A DNA stretch of 64,000 nt from Methylocystis sp. (GTDB lineage Bacteria; Pseudomonadota; Alphaproteobacteria; Rhizobiales; Beijerinckiaceae): assembly GCA_002929055.1 (NCBI GenBank), contig PERY01000003.1, positions 1-64,000 of the forward strand, given 5' to 3'. The notes beneath the pieces were generated by a model, which was not told the origin of the DNA, searched no databases, and was given only the letters and a program-made list of their open reading frames with translations. This document shows, piece by piece, positions 39,007 through 47,238 of this stretch. Each line of letters opens with the position of its first letter. Position 1 is the first letter of the stretch. Made by a program: the position numbers and the translations under genes.

Positions 39007-41244
39007 ATGCCCGACCTTCTCCTTGAACTCTTTTCCGAAGAAATTCCCGCGCGCATGCAGCGGCAGGCGGCTGACGATCTCAAGAAGCTCGTCACAAACG
39101 CCCTTGTCGAGCGCGGCCTGACCTATGAGGGCGCCAGCGCCTACGCCACGCCGCGCCGGCTTGCGCTTCAGGTCGTGGGCCTGCCCGGCCGACAGCCGGA
39201 CGTGCGTGAAGAGCGCAAGGGTCCGCGCGTCGGCGCGCCGGAGGCCGCCATCGCGGGCTTTCTGAAAAGCGCCGGCCTTTCTTCGCTGGATCAGGCCAAG
39301 ATCGAGAAGGACAAGAAGGGCGCGGAATTTTATCTGGCCGTCATCGAGCGTGCAGGCGCCGAGACGATTGCAGTTCTCGCGGAGATTCTGCCGGGGATCG
39401 TGAAGAGCTTTCCCTGGCCGAAATCCATGCGCTGGGGCGCAGCGTCGGAACGCAGCGACAGCCTGCGCTGGGTGCGCCCGCTGCACTCCATCGTCGCGAC
39501 CTTCGGGCCGGAGACCGAGACGCCGGATATTGTGCCTTTCGATGTCGATGGCGTCGCCTCCGGCGACGCCACGCAAGGCCACCGCTTTCTGGCGCCGGCT
39601 GAAATCCGCGTGAAGCGCTTCGAGGACTACGCGCTCTCGCTGGAGAAGGCGAAGGTCGTGATCGACCCCGAACGCCGCCGCGACATCATCCTGCACGACG
39701 CGAAAGACCTCGCCTTCGCGCAGGGGCTTGAGCTGGTCGAGGACGCGGGGCTGCTGGAGGAAGTCGGCGGGCTTGTGGAATGGCCCGTGACGCTGATGGG
39801 CGCGTTTGACGAAAGCTTCCTCTCCATTCCGCCCGAAGTCATTCGCGCGACAATCCGCGTGAACCAGAAATGCTTCGTGCTGAAGAAGGACGGCAAGCTC
39901 ACCAATCGCTTCATCCTCGTCTCGAACATCGAGGCGAGCGATGGCGGCGCGACGGTGATCGGCGGCAATGAGCGCGTCATCGCCGCGCGCCTGTCGGACG
40001 CCAAATTCTTCTACGAGACGGACCTGAAGACAAAGCTCGAGGACCGGCTGCCGAAGCTCGACAATATCGTGTTTCATGAAAAGCTTGGAACGCAGGGCGA
40101 GCGCGTGAAGCGCATCGCGGCGCTGGCGCGCGAACTTGCGCCGATTGTCGGCGCGGACCCGGACAAGGCCGCCCGCGCGGCGACGCTCGCCAAGGCCGAT
40201 CTCGTGACGGAGATGGTTGGAGAGTTCCCCGAACTGCAGGGCCTCATGGGCAGCTATTACGCGAGCGCGCAGGGCGAGGAGCCTTCCGTCGCCAACGCCT
40301 GCTACGAGCATTACAAGCCGCAGGGCCAGGGCGATTATGCGCCGAAAGACCCGGTGTCCATCGCCGTGGCGCTGGCCGACAAGCTCGATACGCTGGTGGG
40401 TTTCTGGGCGATCGATGAGAAACCGACGGGGAGCAAGGATCCATATGCGCTGCGCAGGGCGGCGTTGGGGGTGATCCGCGTGCTGTTGGAGAATGGGATT
40501 CAGTTGCCGCTTCACGGCGTCATGGCCGGGCTTGTCCCGGCCATCCACGCGAGAGCCGTCGGCATGGATGCCCGGAACAAGTCCGGGCATGACGTGGCCG
40601 AGGGCCTCCTCGATTTCCTCATCGACCGCCTGAAGGTCTACTTGCGCGACAAGGGCGCCCGATACGATCTTATCGATGCGGCGCTCGGGGCTATTCCTCT
40701 GACGAAGGAAGAGATAGCCTTCGACGCCGAGGCCGGCGGGACGCCGGAACAGGCATCGCAGGACAACTCGCCCGCAGACGCTGGCGACGAGGCCCCCCCT
40801 CTACAGGACGACCTGCTCATGGTGACGAAGAAAGTCGAGGCGCTCGACAAATTCCTTGCAACCGACGACGGCAGGAATCTGCTCGCCGGCTACAAGCGCG
40901 CCAGCAACATCCTGAAGGCGGAAGAAAAGAAGGACGGGCCGCGCGCCTACTCCCACCGCCACGCGCCGAACCTGCGCATCGAGAACGAAGAGCACAAGCT
41001 CGCCGCCGCCATCGCCCGCGCGCGCGAGGAGACGGCCGAGAAGCTGGAGAAGGAAGATTTCGCCGGCGCGATGAAGTCGCTTGCGAAGCTCCGCGCCCCG
41101 GTGGACGCCTTCTTCGACAAGGTGACCGTCAACGCCGACAATGCGGACCTGCGCCTCAACCGCCTGCGTCTGCTGGCGGAACTGCGCCGGGTGATGATGG
41201 GCGTGGCGGATTTCGGCAAGGTCGCTGGCGAAGCCGGAGCTTGA
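39007..41244 (+). CDS. glyS: Glycyl-tRNA synthetase beta subunit
   Basis: A 745-residue subunit of the alpha2beta2 glycyl-tRNA synthetase. It begins [18 protein letters not shown], the family start, and has [31 protein letters not shown] and the C-terminal anticodon-binding-like region ending [12 protein letters not shown]. The alpha subunit gene (glyQ) is not in the window. Odd feature: an in-frame palindromic element of 25 codons (40519-40593) and a further Glu/Ala/Gly-rich low-complexity stretch near residues 577-600 enlarge the protein by about 40 residues. Confidence 0.95.
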   Translation: MPDLLLELFSEEIPARMQRQAADDLKKLVTNALVERGLTYEGASAYATPRRLALQVVGLPGRQPDVREERKGPRVGAPEAAIAGFLKSAGLSSLDQAKIEKDKKGAEFYLAVIERAGAETIAVLAEILPGIVKSFPWPKSMRWGAASERSDSLRWVRPLHSIVATFGPETETPDIVPFDVDGVASGDATQGHRFLAPAEIRVKRFEDYALSLEKAKVVIDPERRRDIILHDAKDLAFAQGLELVEDAGLLEEVGGLVEWPVTLMGAFDESFLSIPPEVIRATIRVNQKCFVLKKDGKLTNRFILVSNIEASDGGATVIGGNERVIAARLSDAKFFYETDLKTKLEDRLPKLDNIVFHEKLGTQGERVKRIAALARELAPIVGADPDKAARAATLAKADLVTEMVGEFPELQGLMGSYYASAQGEEPSVANACYEHYKPQGQGDYAPKDPVSIAVALADKLDTLVGFWAIDEKPTGSKDPYALRRAALGVIRVLLENGIQLPLHGVMAGLVPAIHARAVGMDARNKSGHDVAEGLLDFLIDRLKVYLRDKGARYDLIDAALGAIPLTKEEIAFDAEAGGTPEQASQDNSPADAGDEAPPLQDDLLMVTKKVEALDKFLATDDGRNLLAGYKRASNILKAEEKKDGPRAYSHRHAPNLRIENEEHKLAAAIARAREETAEKLEKEDFAGAMKSLAKLRAPVDAFFDKVTVNADNADLRLNRLRLLAELRRVMMGVADFGKVAGEAGA
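40519..40593. repeat. In-frame palindromic repeat inserted in glyS
   Basis: A 75-bp imperfect palindrome: GTCATGGCCGGGCTTGTCCC at one end and CCGGAACAAGTCCGGGCATGAC-type sequence at the other. In the glyS frame it reads [20 protein letters not shown] then KSGHD, a peptide that appears in many unrelated alphaproteobacterial proteins where this intergenic repeat has invaded genes. Length is a multiple of three, so glyS stays open. Confidence 0.8.
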
Positions 41245-41248
41245 ACTC

Positions 41249-41423
41249 CACCCTCCCCTTGAGGGGGAGGGTCGCGCCGAAGGCGCGGGGCGGGGTGACG
41301 CGCGCCGAAGGCGCAGATAAGAACGTCGCTCGCGGCGTTCGTTGAATTCTTCCAGATTGTCGTGGCTTGCTCACCCGACCCCGAACGCTGCGCCGTTCGA
41401 CCCTCCCCCTCGAGGGGAGGGTG
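41249..41423. repeat. MITE-like element with long inverted termini
   Basis: The two ends are inverted copies of about 50 bp: CACCCTCCCCTTGAGGGGGA... and, from the right, CACCCTCCCCTCGAGGGGGA..., each continuing GGGTCG, a GC-rich variable hairpin, then GGGG(C/T)(C/G)GGGTGA. Each terminus is itself palindromic. No coding capacity. It fills the gap between glyS and the convergent lipoprotein gene and may act as a terminator for both. Confidence 0.7.
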
Positions 41424-41457
41424 TCAGGGGCTCCGCTCTCCACGGGTCGGATGAGTT

Positions 41458-42693
41458 CTAAGCCCCGTTCCCCGTGAACGTCCGCGGCGCTGGCGAGATG
41501 ATCTTCGCGGCGCCGCCGCCAATCTCTAGCACCGAGAGACCGCGCTCATTCGTGCCGTCCGGGCGGAAGCGGAAGACGCCGTCGGCGCCGTTGAAGCCCG
41601 AAGGGTTCGTCAGCACGCCTTCGGAATAGCGCTGCGAACCCTGCGAACGCGACAGCGCGATAGCGAGCGACACGGCGTCATAGGCGAGCGTCGCGATACG
41701 CGCGGGGTCCGAACCATATTTGGATTTGTAGCGGCTCGCGAAGGCGTTGAAGCCCGCGTTCTCCGGCGCTGTGAACCAGGCGTTCTGCAACGCCGGCAGG
41801 TTCAGCGCGCGCGAGTCGTTCCACAGGCCCGTTCCGATGATCTGCACTTTCCTGGAGTCGAGCCCGTTGGCGACGAGCTCCTTCGACACCGCCGGCATGG
41901 CGTCCGCCTGCTCTGGGATGAAGATGGCGTCGAACTGGTCGCGCGCGGCGGCGAGGCGCTGCACGGATTCGCCCGGCGCGCCGGGCTTGTAACGCTCGAT
42001 CACAGGCACGCGCAGGCCGTAGCTGGCGGCGCTCTGCTGGAACTGCGCCATGGCCAGCGTGCCGTAATCGCTCTCCGGCACCAGCGCGGCGATGGACTTC
42101 TTGCCCTTCGCAGCGGCGTAATTTAGCCCGCGGTCGACATGGCCCTCGACCAGGAAGGAGAGAAGATACTGCCCGCGCCCGGCGGCCGAAGTGTCCGTCG
42201 AGAAGGCGATGACGGGCTTGCCGGCCGAGCGTGCGACGCGGCCGGCCTCCTTCACGTCTGTCGCGAAGACGGGACCGAGGATGATCTCCGCGCCCTCGTT
42301 GATCGCGGCCTGCGTCGCGGCGGCGGCGCCCGCTGGCGTGGATTTGTCGTCCTTGACGAGAATGGTGACGTCGCTCGAGCCGGAGTCGGCATAGGCTAGC
42401 CTGGCGGCGTTGCGCAGCGAGGCGCCGACCGCCGAGGAGCCGTTGGGGCCCGTGAGCGGCACGACAAGCCCGACTTTCACCGCGCCATTGCCGATCATCT
42501 CGCCCGCGTCGGCCGTCGCCTGCTGGTCTGCCGCATTCGGCGCGCCGACCCGCAAATCCTTGGCGCCGGGAATGCCCGGACCCGTCGCCGGGTTGCATGC
42601 CGCGAGCGCCACAACCCAGACGCAGGCCGAAAGGCGAAGAGCGGCTTTCCCAATGGAAGCTCCGCCGAGACCAGCTGAGAAAAACATCCTCAT
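41458..42693 (-). CDS. Penicillin-binding protein activator-like lipoprotein (periplasmic-binding fold)
   Basis: A 411-residue lipoprotein: signal with lipobox VVALAACN, then a type 1 periplasmic-binding fold (VKVGLVVPLTGPNGSSAVGASLRNAARLA as its first strand-helix, ILGPVFATDVK, IAFSTDTS, ALVPESDYG, IIGTGLWND, LAYDAVSLAIAL). This matches the PBP-activator (LpoA C-terminal-like) group of alphaproteobacteria rather than amino-acid transport, because no ABC transporter genes adjoin. ATG 42693; another ATG is two codons in. Probably acts on peptidoglycan synthesis; ligand unknown. Confidence 0.8.
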   Translation of the reverse strand: MRMFFSAGLGGASIGKAALRLSACVWVVALAACNPATGPGIPGAKDLRVGAPNAADQQATADAGEMIGNGAVKVGLVVPLTGPNGSSAVGASLRNAARLAYADSGSSDVTILVKDDKSTPAGAAAATQAAINEGAEIILGPVFATDVKEAGRVARSAGKPVIAFSTDTSAAGRGQYLLSFLVEGHVDRGLNYAAAKGKKSIAALVPESDYGTLAMAQFQQSAASYGLRVPVIERYKPGAPGESVQRLAAARDQFDAIFIPEQADAMPAVSKELVANGLDSRKVQIIGTGLWNDSRALNLPALQNAWFTAPENAGFNAFASRYKSKYGSDPARIATLAYDAVSLAIALSRSQGSQRYSEGVLTNPSGFNGADGVFRFRPDGTNERGLSVLEIGGGAAKIISPAPRTFTGNGA

Positions 42694-42885
42694 ATGATTT
42701 CAACCCCCTGCGCCCGGGCTTAACGAAGCCGCACGCGTTTTCTTGGGCGCATAGGGTCCGCCTCCCTGCCCGAAAGTCAATAGACGAGTATTTGGCGATT
42801 AATTCAGGCCTTGCCGAGACGGCCCAAATCGTTCCATATTCCGAACATTCGGACGACAAAAAGAACGGCATTGGAGATTGCGCGC

Positions 42886-43800
42886 ATGGCCAGCGTCGAC
42901 GCCCCCTCCCCCGCCGCCGGCTACACGGCTTTCGGCCTGCGCGCCGAAGCGGAGAAAATCGAACCCGGCCTGCATGTTGTCGCAACGCCGATCGGCAACC
43001 TCAAGGATGTCTCCTTCCGCGCGCTTTCCACGCTCGCCGCCGCCGACGCGGTGATCGCGGAGGACACCCGCGTCACCAAGACGCTGCTCGCCCATTACGG
43101 AATTTCGACCCCGCTCGTCGCCTATCACGAGCACAACGCAAAGGTGATTCGCCCCCATCTGCTCGCGCGGCTCGAATCGGGCGCGGCGCTGGCGCTCGTC
43201 TCCGACGCCGGCACGCCGCTTGTCTCCGATCCCGGCTTCAAGCTGGTGCAGGAGGCGCTGGAGAAGGGTCTGCACGTCACCTCCGTGCCCGGCCCCTCGG
43301 CGGTGCTGGCGGCGCTGGTGGTCGCCGGCCTGCCGACCGACCGGTTTTTCTTCGAGGGCTTTCTGCCGCACAAAAGCGGCGCGCGCCGCGCACGGCTTGC
43401 GGAACTGGCGCAAGTGCCGGGCACGCTGGTGTTTTTCGAAAGTCCCCGCCGCCTCGCCGAGACGCTCGCCGACTGCGCGGCGGTTCTGGGGCCGCGCGGC
43501 GCGGCCATCGCCCGCGAACTGACGAAGATGTACGAGTCCGTTCGGCGCGGAACGCTGGAGGAGTTGTCGGCGGCGCTCGCGACCGAAGAGCCGCCGAGGG
43601 GCGAAATCGTCCTACTGGTCGCGCCGCCGGAAGCGGGCGCTGCGGAGGTTGCGGAAGCCGATCTCGACGCGCGGCTCGCCGAGGCGCTGGGGGCCTACTC
43701 CGTGAAAGACGCGGCGAGCGTCGTGTCCGCGGCGACCGGCCAGCCGCGCCGGCAGGTTTACGCCCGGGCGCTGCAGCTCGCGGCGGAACGGGAGAAGTAG
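42886..43800 (+). CDS. rsmI: 16S rRNA C1402 2'-O-methyltransferase
   Basis: A 304-residue tetrapyrrole-methylase-fold enzyme. Signatures: GLHVVATPIGNLKDVSFRAL at the start of the fold, AEDTRVTKTLL, LVSDAGTPLVSDPG, VPGPSAVLAALVVAGLPTDRF and FFESPRRLAETL. ATG 42886 is preferred to an upstream frame opening at 42811. Divergent from the PBP-activator-like gene, the usual alphaproteobacterial neighbourhood (LppC/activator, rsmI, yraN). Confidence 0.95.
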   Translation: MASVDAPSPAAGYTAFGLRAEAEKIEPGLHVVATPIGNLKDVSFRALSTLAAADAVIAEDTRVTKTLLAHYGISTPLVAYHEHNAKVIRPHLLARLESGAALALVSDAGTPLVSDPGFKLVQEALEKGLHVTSVPGPSAVLAALVVAGLPTDRFFFEGFLPHKSGARRARLAELAQVPGTLVFFESPRRLAETLADCAAVLGPRGAAIARELTKMYESVRRGTLEELSAALATEEPPRGEIVLLVAPPEAGAAEVAEADLDARLAEALGAYSVKDAASVVSAATGQPRRQVYARALQLAAEREK

Positions 43801-43832
43801 AAAGCCGCGCGCGCCACGGCTAAGCTCGCGGC

Positions 43833-44210
43833 ATGGACGACCCCTCCAACGCCCGCCGTGCCGCGCGCGCCTATGGCCTGAAGGCCGAAACCGTCGCGAT
43901 GCTCTGGCTGCGCGCGCGGCTCTACGAGATTCTGGACCGCAACTACCGCATAAACGGCGGCGAAATCGACATCGTGGCGCGGCGGGGCCGCACCATCGCC
44001 TTCGTGGAGGTGAAGGCGCGCGGAAGTCTGGAGGAAGCCTACATCGCCATCACGCCGCAAAAGCAGCGCCGCATCTGTCGGGCCGTCAACCGCTGGGTGG
44101 CGAACCACCCTTTCGCGATGGGTTACACACTGCGCGCCGACGCCATCTTCATCGCGCCGGGGCGGCTGCCGCGGCACCTGGAGAACGCGTTCGAGTTGGG
44201 GGTGGGGTAA
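43833..44210 (+). CDS. YraN/UPF0102 family nuclease-like protein
   Basis: A 125-residue protein with the Holliday-junction-resolvase-like PD-(D/E)XK pattern of UPF0102: AMLWLRARLYEILDRNYRINGGEIDIVARRG and FVEVKARGS (Glu-Val-Lys). Function is not established; it normally follows rsmI as it does here (32-bp gap). ATG 43833. Confidence 0.9.
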   Translation: MDDPSNARRAARAYGLKAETVAMLWLRARLYEILDRNYRINGGEIDIVARRGRTIAFVEVKARGSLEEAYIAITPQKQRRICRAVNRWVANHPFAMGYTLRADAIFIAPGRLPRHLENAFELGVG

Positions 44211-44286
44211 GGATTCATTATCCAAACTCTTTATCAACCGTTACCGCGCTACCCTCACCATCTCTGATTCGAGACCGTGAGACACC

Positions 44287-45117
44287 ATGCCCCACACCGA
44301 AAAATTCGACACGGTCGCGCTGGCGAAGCGCATCCGCCTCGACGTCATCCGCATGACCAACCGCGGGAAAAGCTCGCATGTCGGCTCCGCGCTCTCCATC
44401 GCCGACATCGTCGCGGCGCTCTATGGCGCCGTGCTCGACGTCGACCCTTTCGATCCGCAAAAGCCCGATCGTGACCGCTTCCTGCTCTCCAAGGGCCATG
44501 CGGGAACGGCCGTCTATGCGGCGCTCGCCGAGACCGGCTTCTTCGACGCCTCGCTTCTCGAGCAGCACTACCAGAACGGCTCCATCTTCTCGGGCCATGT
44601 CTCGCACAAGGGCGTGCCGGGCGTGGAGCTTTCCACCGGCGCGCTCGGCCACGGGCTGAATGTCGCGACCGGCATGGCGCTCGCCGCCAAACGGTCAGGT
44701 GAAAAATGGCGCGCCTTCGCGCTGCTGTCTGACGGCGAATGCGACGAGGGCTCCACCTGGGAGGCGGCCATGTTCGCCGCGCATCAAAAGCTCGATAATC
44801 TCGTCGCCGTCATCGACTACAACAAGCTGCAAAGCCTCGCGCCGGTCGCGGACACGCTCGGCCTCGAACCCTTCACGGACAAATGGCGCGCATTCGGCTG
44901 GTCGATCGAGGAAGTCGACGGCCATAATCACGCGCAGCTTCTCTCATCCTTCGAGCGCCTGCCCTTCACAAACGGGCGCCCCAGCGTCGTCATCGCTCAC
45001 ACCACCAAGGGCAAGGGCGTGTCCTTCATGGAGAACCAGGTGGCCTGGCATTATCGCACGCCGCTTGGAGCGGACTTCGATCAGGCGATCGCCGAGCTGG
45101 AGAAAGCCGATGCGTGA
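44287..45117 (+). CDS. Transketolase, N-terminal (TPP-binding) subunit
   Basis: A 276-residue protein corresponding to the first half of transketolase. TPP-binding motif GDGECDEGSTWEAAMFAAHQKLDN (as SDGECDEG...), start helix HVGSALSIADIVAALYG, catalytic-site HVSHKGVPGVELSTGALGHGL. It overlaps the next gene by 8 bp, so the two chains are made together. Split transketolases occur in many bacteria and archaea; the preferred sugar substrates cannot be read here. Confidence 0.9.
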   Translation: MPHTEKFDTVALAKRIRLDVIRMTNRGKSSHVGSALSIADIVAALYGAVLDVDPFDPQKPDRDRFLLSKGHAGTAVYAALAETGFFDASLLEQHYQNGSIFSGHVSHKGVPGVELSTGALGHGLNVATGMALAAKRSGEKWRAFALLSDGECDEGSTWEAAMFAAHQKLDNLVAVIDYNKLQSLAPVADTLGLEPFTDKWRAFGWSIEEVDGHNHAQLLSSFERLPFTNGRPSVVIAHTTKGKGVSFMENQVAWHYRTPLGADFDQAIAELEKADA

Positions 45118-46066
45118 CGCCTTCATCGAAACGCTCTGCGAACTCGCGGCGCAAGACCCCCGCGTGGTCCTCATCACGGGCGATCTCGGCTATGGCGTCC
45201 TCACCAAATTCGCCGAGCGCTTCCCCAACCAGTTCGTCAACGCCGGCGTCGCCGAACAGAACATGACGTCCATCGCCGCCGGCATGGCGCTTTCGGGCTG
45301 GCGCGTCTACACCTATTCCATCGCCAATTTCCCGACGCTGCGCTGCCTCGAGCAGGTGCGCAACGACATCTGTTACCACGACTGCGACGTGACCATCGTC
45401 GCCGTCGGCGGCGGCTTCTCCTACGGCCAGCTCGGTATGTCGCATTTCGCGACCGAAGACCTCGCCATCATGCGCGCGCTGCCGAACATGCGTGTCGTGG
45501 CGCCGACCGAGAAATGGGAGGCGCAGGACCTGACGCGCGAACTCGCGAAGACGAAGGGCCCTGCCTATCTGCGCATCGACAAGGACACGGGCGGCGTGGC
45601 GCGGCGCGAGGGAGAGCGCGCTGTTCTAGGTAAGGCGCGCCGCGTGCGCGAGGGCGCCGACGCGACGATCATCGCCACGGGCGCCATTCTGCGCGAGGCG
45701 CTGATCGCCTCAGAGCGCCTTGCTGCGCAGGGCGTGCAGTGCCGCATAGAAGCCATGCACACCATCAAGCCGCTCGACGAGGACGCGATCGTCGCGGCGG
45801 CGCGCGAGACCGGCGGCATTGTCACGCTCGAAGAGCACAGCCGCATCGGCGGCCTCAAGGGCGCCGTCGCAGAGACGTTGCTGACGCATGGCGCGCGCGT
45901 GGGCTTCTTCAGGAGCGTCGCGCTGGACGATCAGTACCCGACGATCGTCGGGGATCAATCCTATTTGCGCGCACGCTACGGCATGGACGCGGCGGCGGTG
46001 GAGGCGGCGGTGATGTCCGCGCTGTCGACCGGAGCGCCTCTGACGAAGATGGCGCAATCCGCGTAG
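45110..46066 (+). CDS. Transketolase, C-terminal (pyrimidine-binding) subunit
   Basis: A 318-residue second half of transketolase. RFPNQFVNAGVAEQNMTSIAAGMAL is the pyrimidine-binding motif with the invariant Glu; the C-terminal transketolase domain contains LEEHSRIGGLKGAVAETLL. Start ATG 45110 lies inside the preceding gene (8-bp overlap). The frame is open upstream to 44660 but that part is a shadow of the N-terminal gene. Confidence 0.9.
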   Translation: MRDAFIETLCELAAQDPRVVLITGDLGYGVLTKFAERFPNQFVNAGVAEQNMTSIAAGMALSGWRVYTYSIANFPTLRCLEQVRNDICYHDCDVTIVAVGGGFSYGQLGMSHFATEDLAIMRALPNMRVVAPTEKWEAQDLTRELAKTKGPAYLRIDKDTGGVARREGERAVLGKARRVREGADATIIATGAILREALIASERLAAQGVQCRIEAMHTIKPLDEDAIVAAARETGGIVTLEEHSRIGGLKGAVAETLLTHGARVGFFRSVALDDQYPTIVGDQSYLRARYGMDAAAVEAAVMSALSTGAPLTKMAQSA

Positions 46067-46074
46067 CCATTCCT

Positions 46075-46094
46075 CTCTCCCGCGCGCGGGAGAG
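46075..46094. repeat. Perfect 20-bp palindrome
   Basis: CTCTCCCGCGCGCGGGAGAG, 9 bp after the transketolase stop. No T run follows, so an intergenic repeat of the same family as that at 36726-36747 rather than a simple terminator. Confidence 0.55.
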
Positions 46095-46186
46095 GGCGAC
46101 TCCCTGACTTGTGAACCGGCGCACATTCATCAGGTCGGCGCTCAGCTATCTTTGGATCATCGAATGACGAACCAAAGGAGAGCGCC

Positions 46187-46285
46187 ATGAACGCAATGAC
46201 AAGCAAGATTCTCGGAACCATCATCGGAAGCGCCGTGTTCTTCGGCGTCGGCATCGCTCTCGCCCATGCGGCGACCTGCTTCTGA
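46187..46285 (+). CDS. 32-residue single-helix membrane peptide
   Basis: Encodes MNAMTSKILGTIIGSAVFFG then VGIALAHAATCF. It has one hydrophobic helix that could also be a cleavable signal. The start has an ideal AAAGGAG 7 nt upstream, and a hairpin follows 16 bp after the stop, so this is a complete small transcription unit. Not recognised. It is too short for usual annotation. Confidence 0.6.
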   Translation: MNAMTSKILGTIIGSAVFFGVGIALAHAATCF

Positions 46286-46300
46286 TTGACGCCAGGCAAC

Positions 46301-46321
46301 GGCCGCCAAGCTTAGGCGGCC
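46301..46321. terminator. Hairpin between the small peptide gene and the phosphatase gene
   Basis: GGCCGCC, loop AAGCTTA, GGCGGCC followed by TAATTTCTTT. Its right arm touches the stop codon of the convergent phosphatase gene. Probably terminates the small peptide message. Confidence 0.6.
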
Positions 46322-47088
46322 TAATTTCTTTGGCCCGCCGTATCGATGAACCGGCGGCCATCGCCCTCCAGAACGACCGCCGTGAGCACGCCCGTCTTGA
46401 AAGCCTGCGTGTCGACGTTGATGCGGTTTTCGAGACTTTCCACCTCCAGATGCGGCGTGTGGCCGTGCACCACCACCTTGCCGAAGGCGCCCCTGTGATA
46501 CAGAAACTCGTGGCGGATCCACATGAGATCGTCGGGGTCCTGCCGTTCGAGCGGCACATGCGGGCGCACGCCGGCATGGCAGAAGAAATAATCGCCATAC
46601 TCGGCTGAAAGCTGCGTCTCCTCCAGAAAGCGCCGGTGCGTCTGTGGAAAGCGCGCCATGAAGGCCGCATGCACCGCGCGGGCGCCCCCATGGCGCATTT
46701 CCAGTCCCACATCGACGCCATAGGAGGTCAGCGCGACGAGCCCCCCGAACATCGCCCATTGGTCGAGCATGGCGGGATCGTCGAGATAGCGCAGCATCGC
46801 GTCCTCGTGATTGCCGCGCAGTGTGACAATCGGGGTCGGAAACTCCTTTTGGGACAGCCGCTCGATCACGCCGCGCGAGTCGAGGCCGCGATCGACGTAA
46901 TCGCCGAGAAATACGGTGATCGCCTCTTCGCAATCGCCTGCGCGAAGATCGGCGTCGACCAGGGCCGCCAGCCGGTCGAGCAAATCAGCGCGGCCATGCA
47001 CGTCGCCGACCGCGTAAATGCGCATCCCTTCTGGCGCCGCAGCATTCAAAATCTTGCGTCCTGTCATGTTCACAGCCGACATTCTCAT
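46321..47088 (-). CDS. PPP-family serine/threonine phosphatase-like metallophosphoesterase
   Basis: A 255-residue enzyme with all metal-binding motifs of the family: GDVHGRAD, GDYVDRGLDSRG, LRGNHEDAML, HAAFMARF and VVHGHTPH. Substrate unknown; bacterial members act on phosphoproteins or small phosphates such as diadenosine tetraphosphate. ATG 47088 is followed by two further in-frame ATGs (47082 and 47067). Divergent from haoA with a 150-bp promoter region. Confidence 0.88.
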   Translation of the reverse strand: MRMSAVNMTGRKILNAAAPEGMRIYAVGDVHGRADLLDRLAALVDADLRAGDCEEAITVFLGDYVDRGLDSRGVIERLSQKEFPTPIVTLRGNHEDAMLRYLDDPAMLDQWAMFGGLVALTSYGVDVGLEMRHGGARAVHAAFMARFPQTHRRFLEETQLSAEYGDYFFCHAGVRPHVPLERQDPDDLMWIRHEFLYHRGAFGKVVVHGHTPHLEVESLENRINVDTQAFKTGVLTAVVLEGDGRRFIDTAGQRN

Positions 47089-47140
47089 CTAGCCTGCGCA
47101 AAAGCGACCGCGCGTGGCGCTATGGAGAGAGAAAGCACAG

Positions 47141-47157
47141 TTGGCGCCATTGGCGCC
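47141..47157. promoter_or_regulatory. Tandem TTGGCGCC boxes upstream of haoA
   Basis: Two copies of TTGGCGCC separated by one base (47141-47148 and 47150-47157), 81 bp before the haoA ATG. Similar TGGCGCC boxes lie upstream of the mocR and small-peptide genes. MocR-type regulators usually bind direct repeats. Candidate operator only. Confidence 0.4.
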
Positions 47158-47238
47158 GGATGCTGTGGTTCTTCCCACCATATGCTCCGCTAACGACAAT
47201 GCGGCCACCGGGGGAATCGTTCGCGCGACGAGGGGAAA

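Noticed and set aside
38971..40590. A 539-codon minus-strand frame opposite glyS beginning with [12 protein letters not shown]
   Set aside because: Shadow of glyS; the recognisable first peptide is the antisense reading of the palindromic repeat, not a gene start.
41458..42693. Branched-chain amino acid ABC transporter binding protein
   Set aside because: The fold matches but no permease or ATPase genes are near, and the neighbourhood (rsmI, yraN) is that of the PBP-activator lipoprotein.
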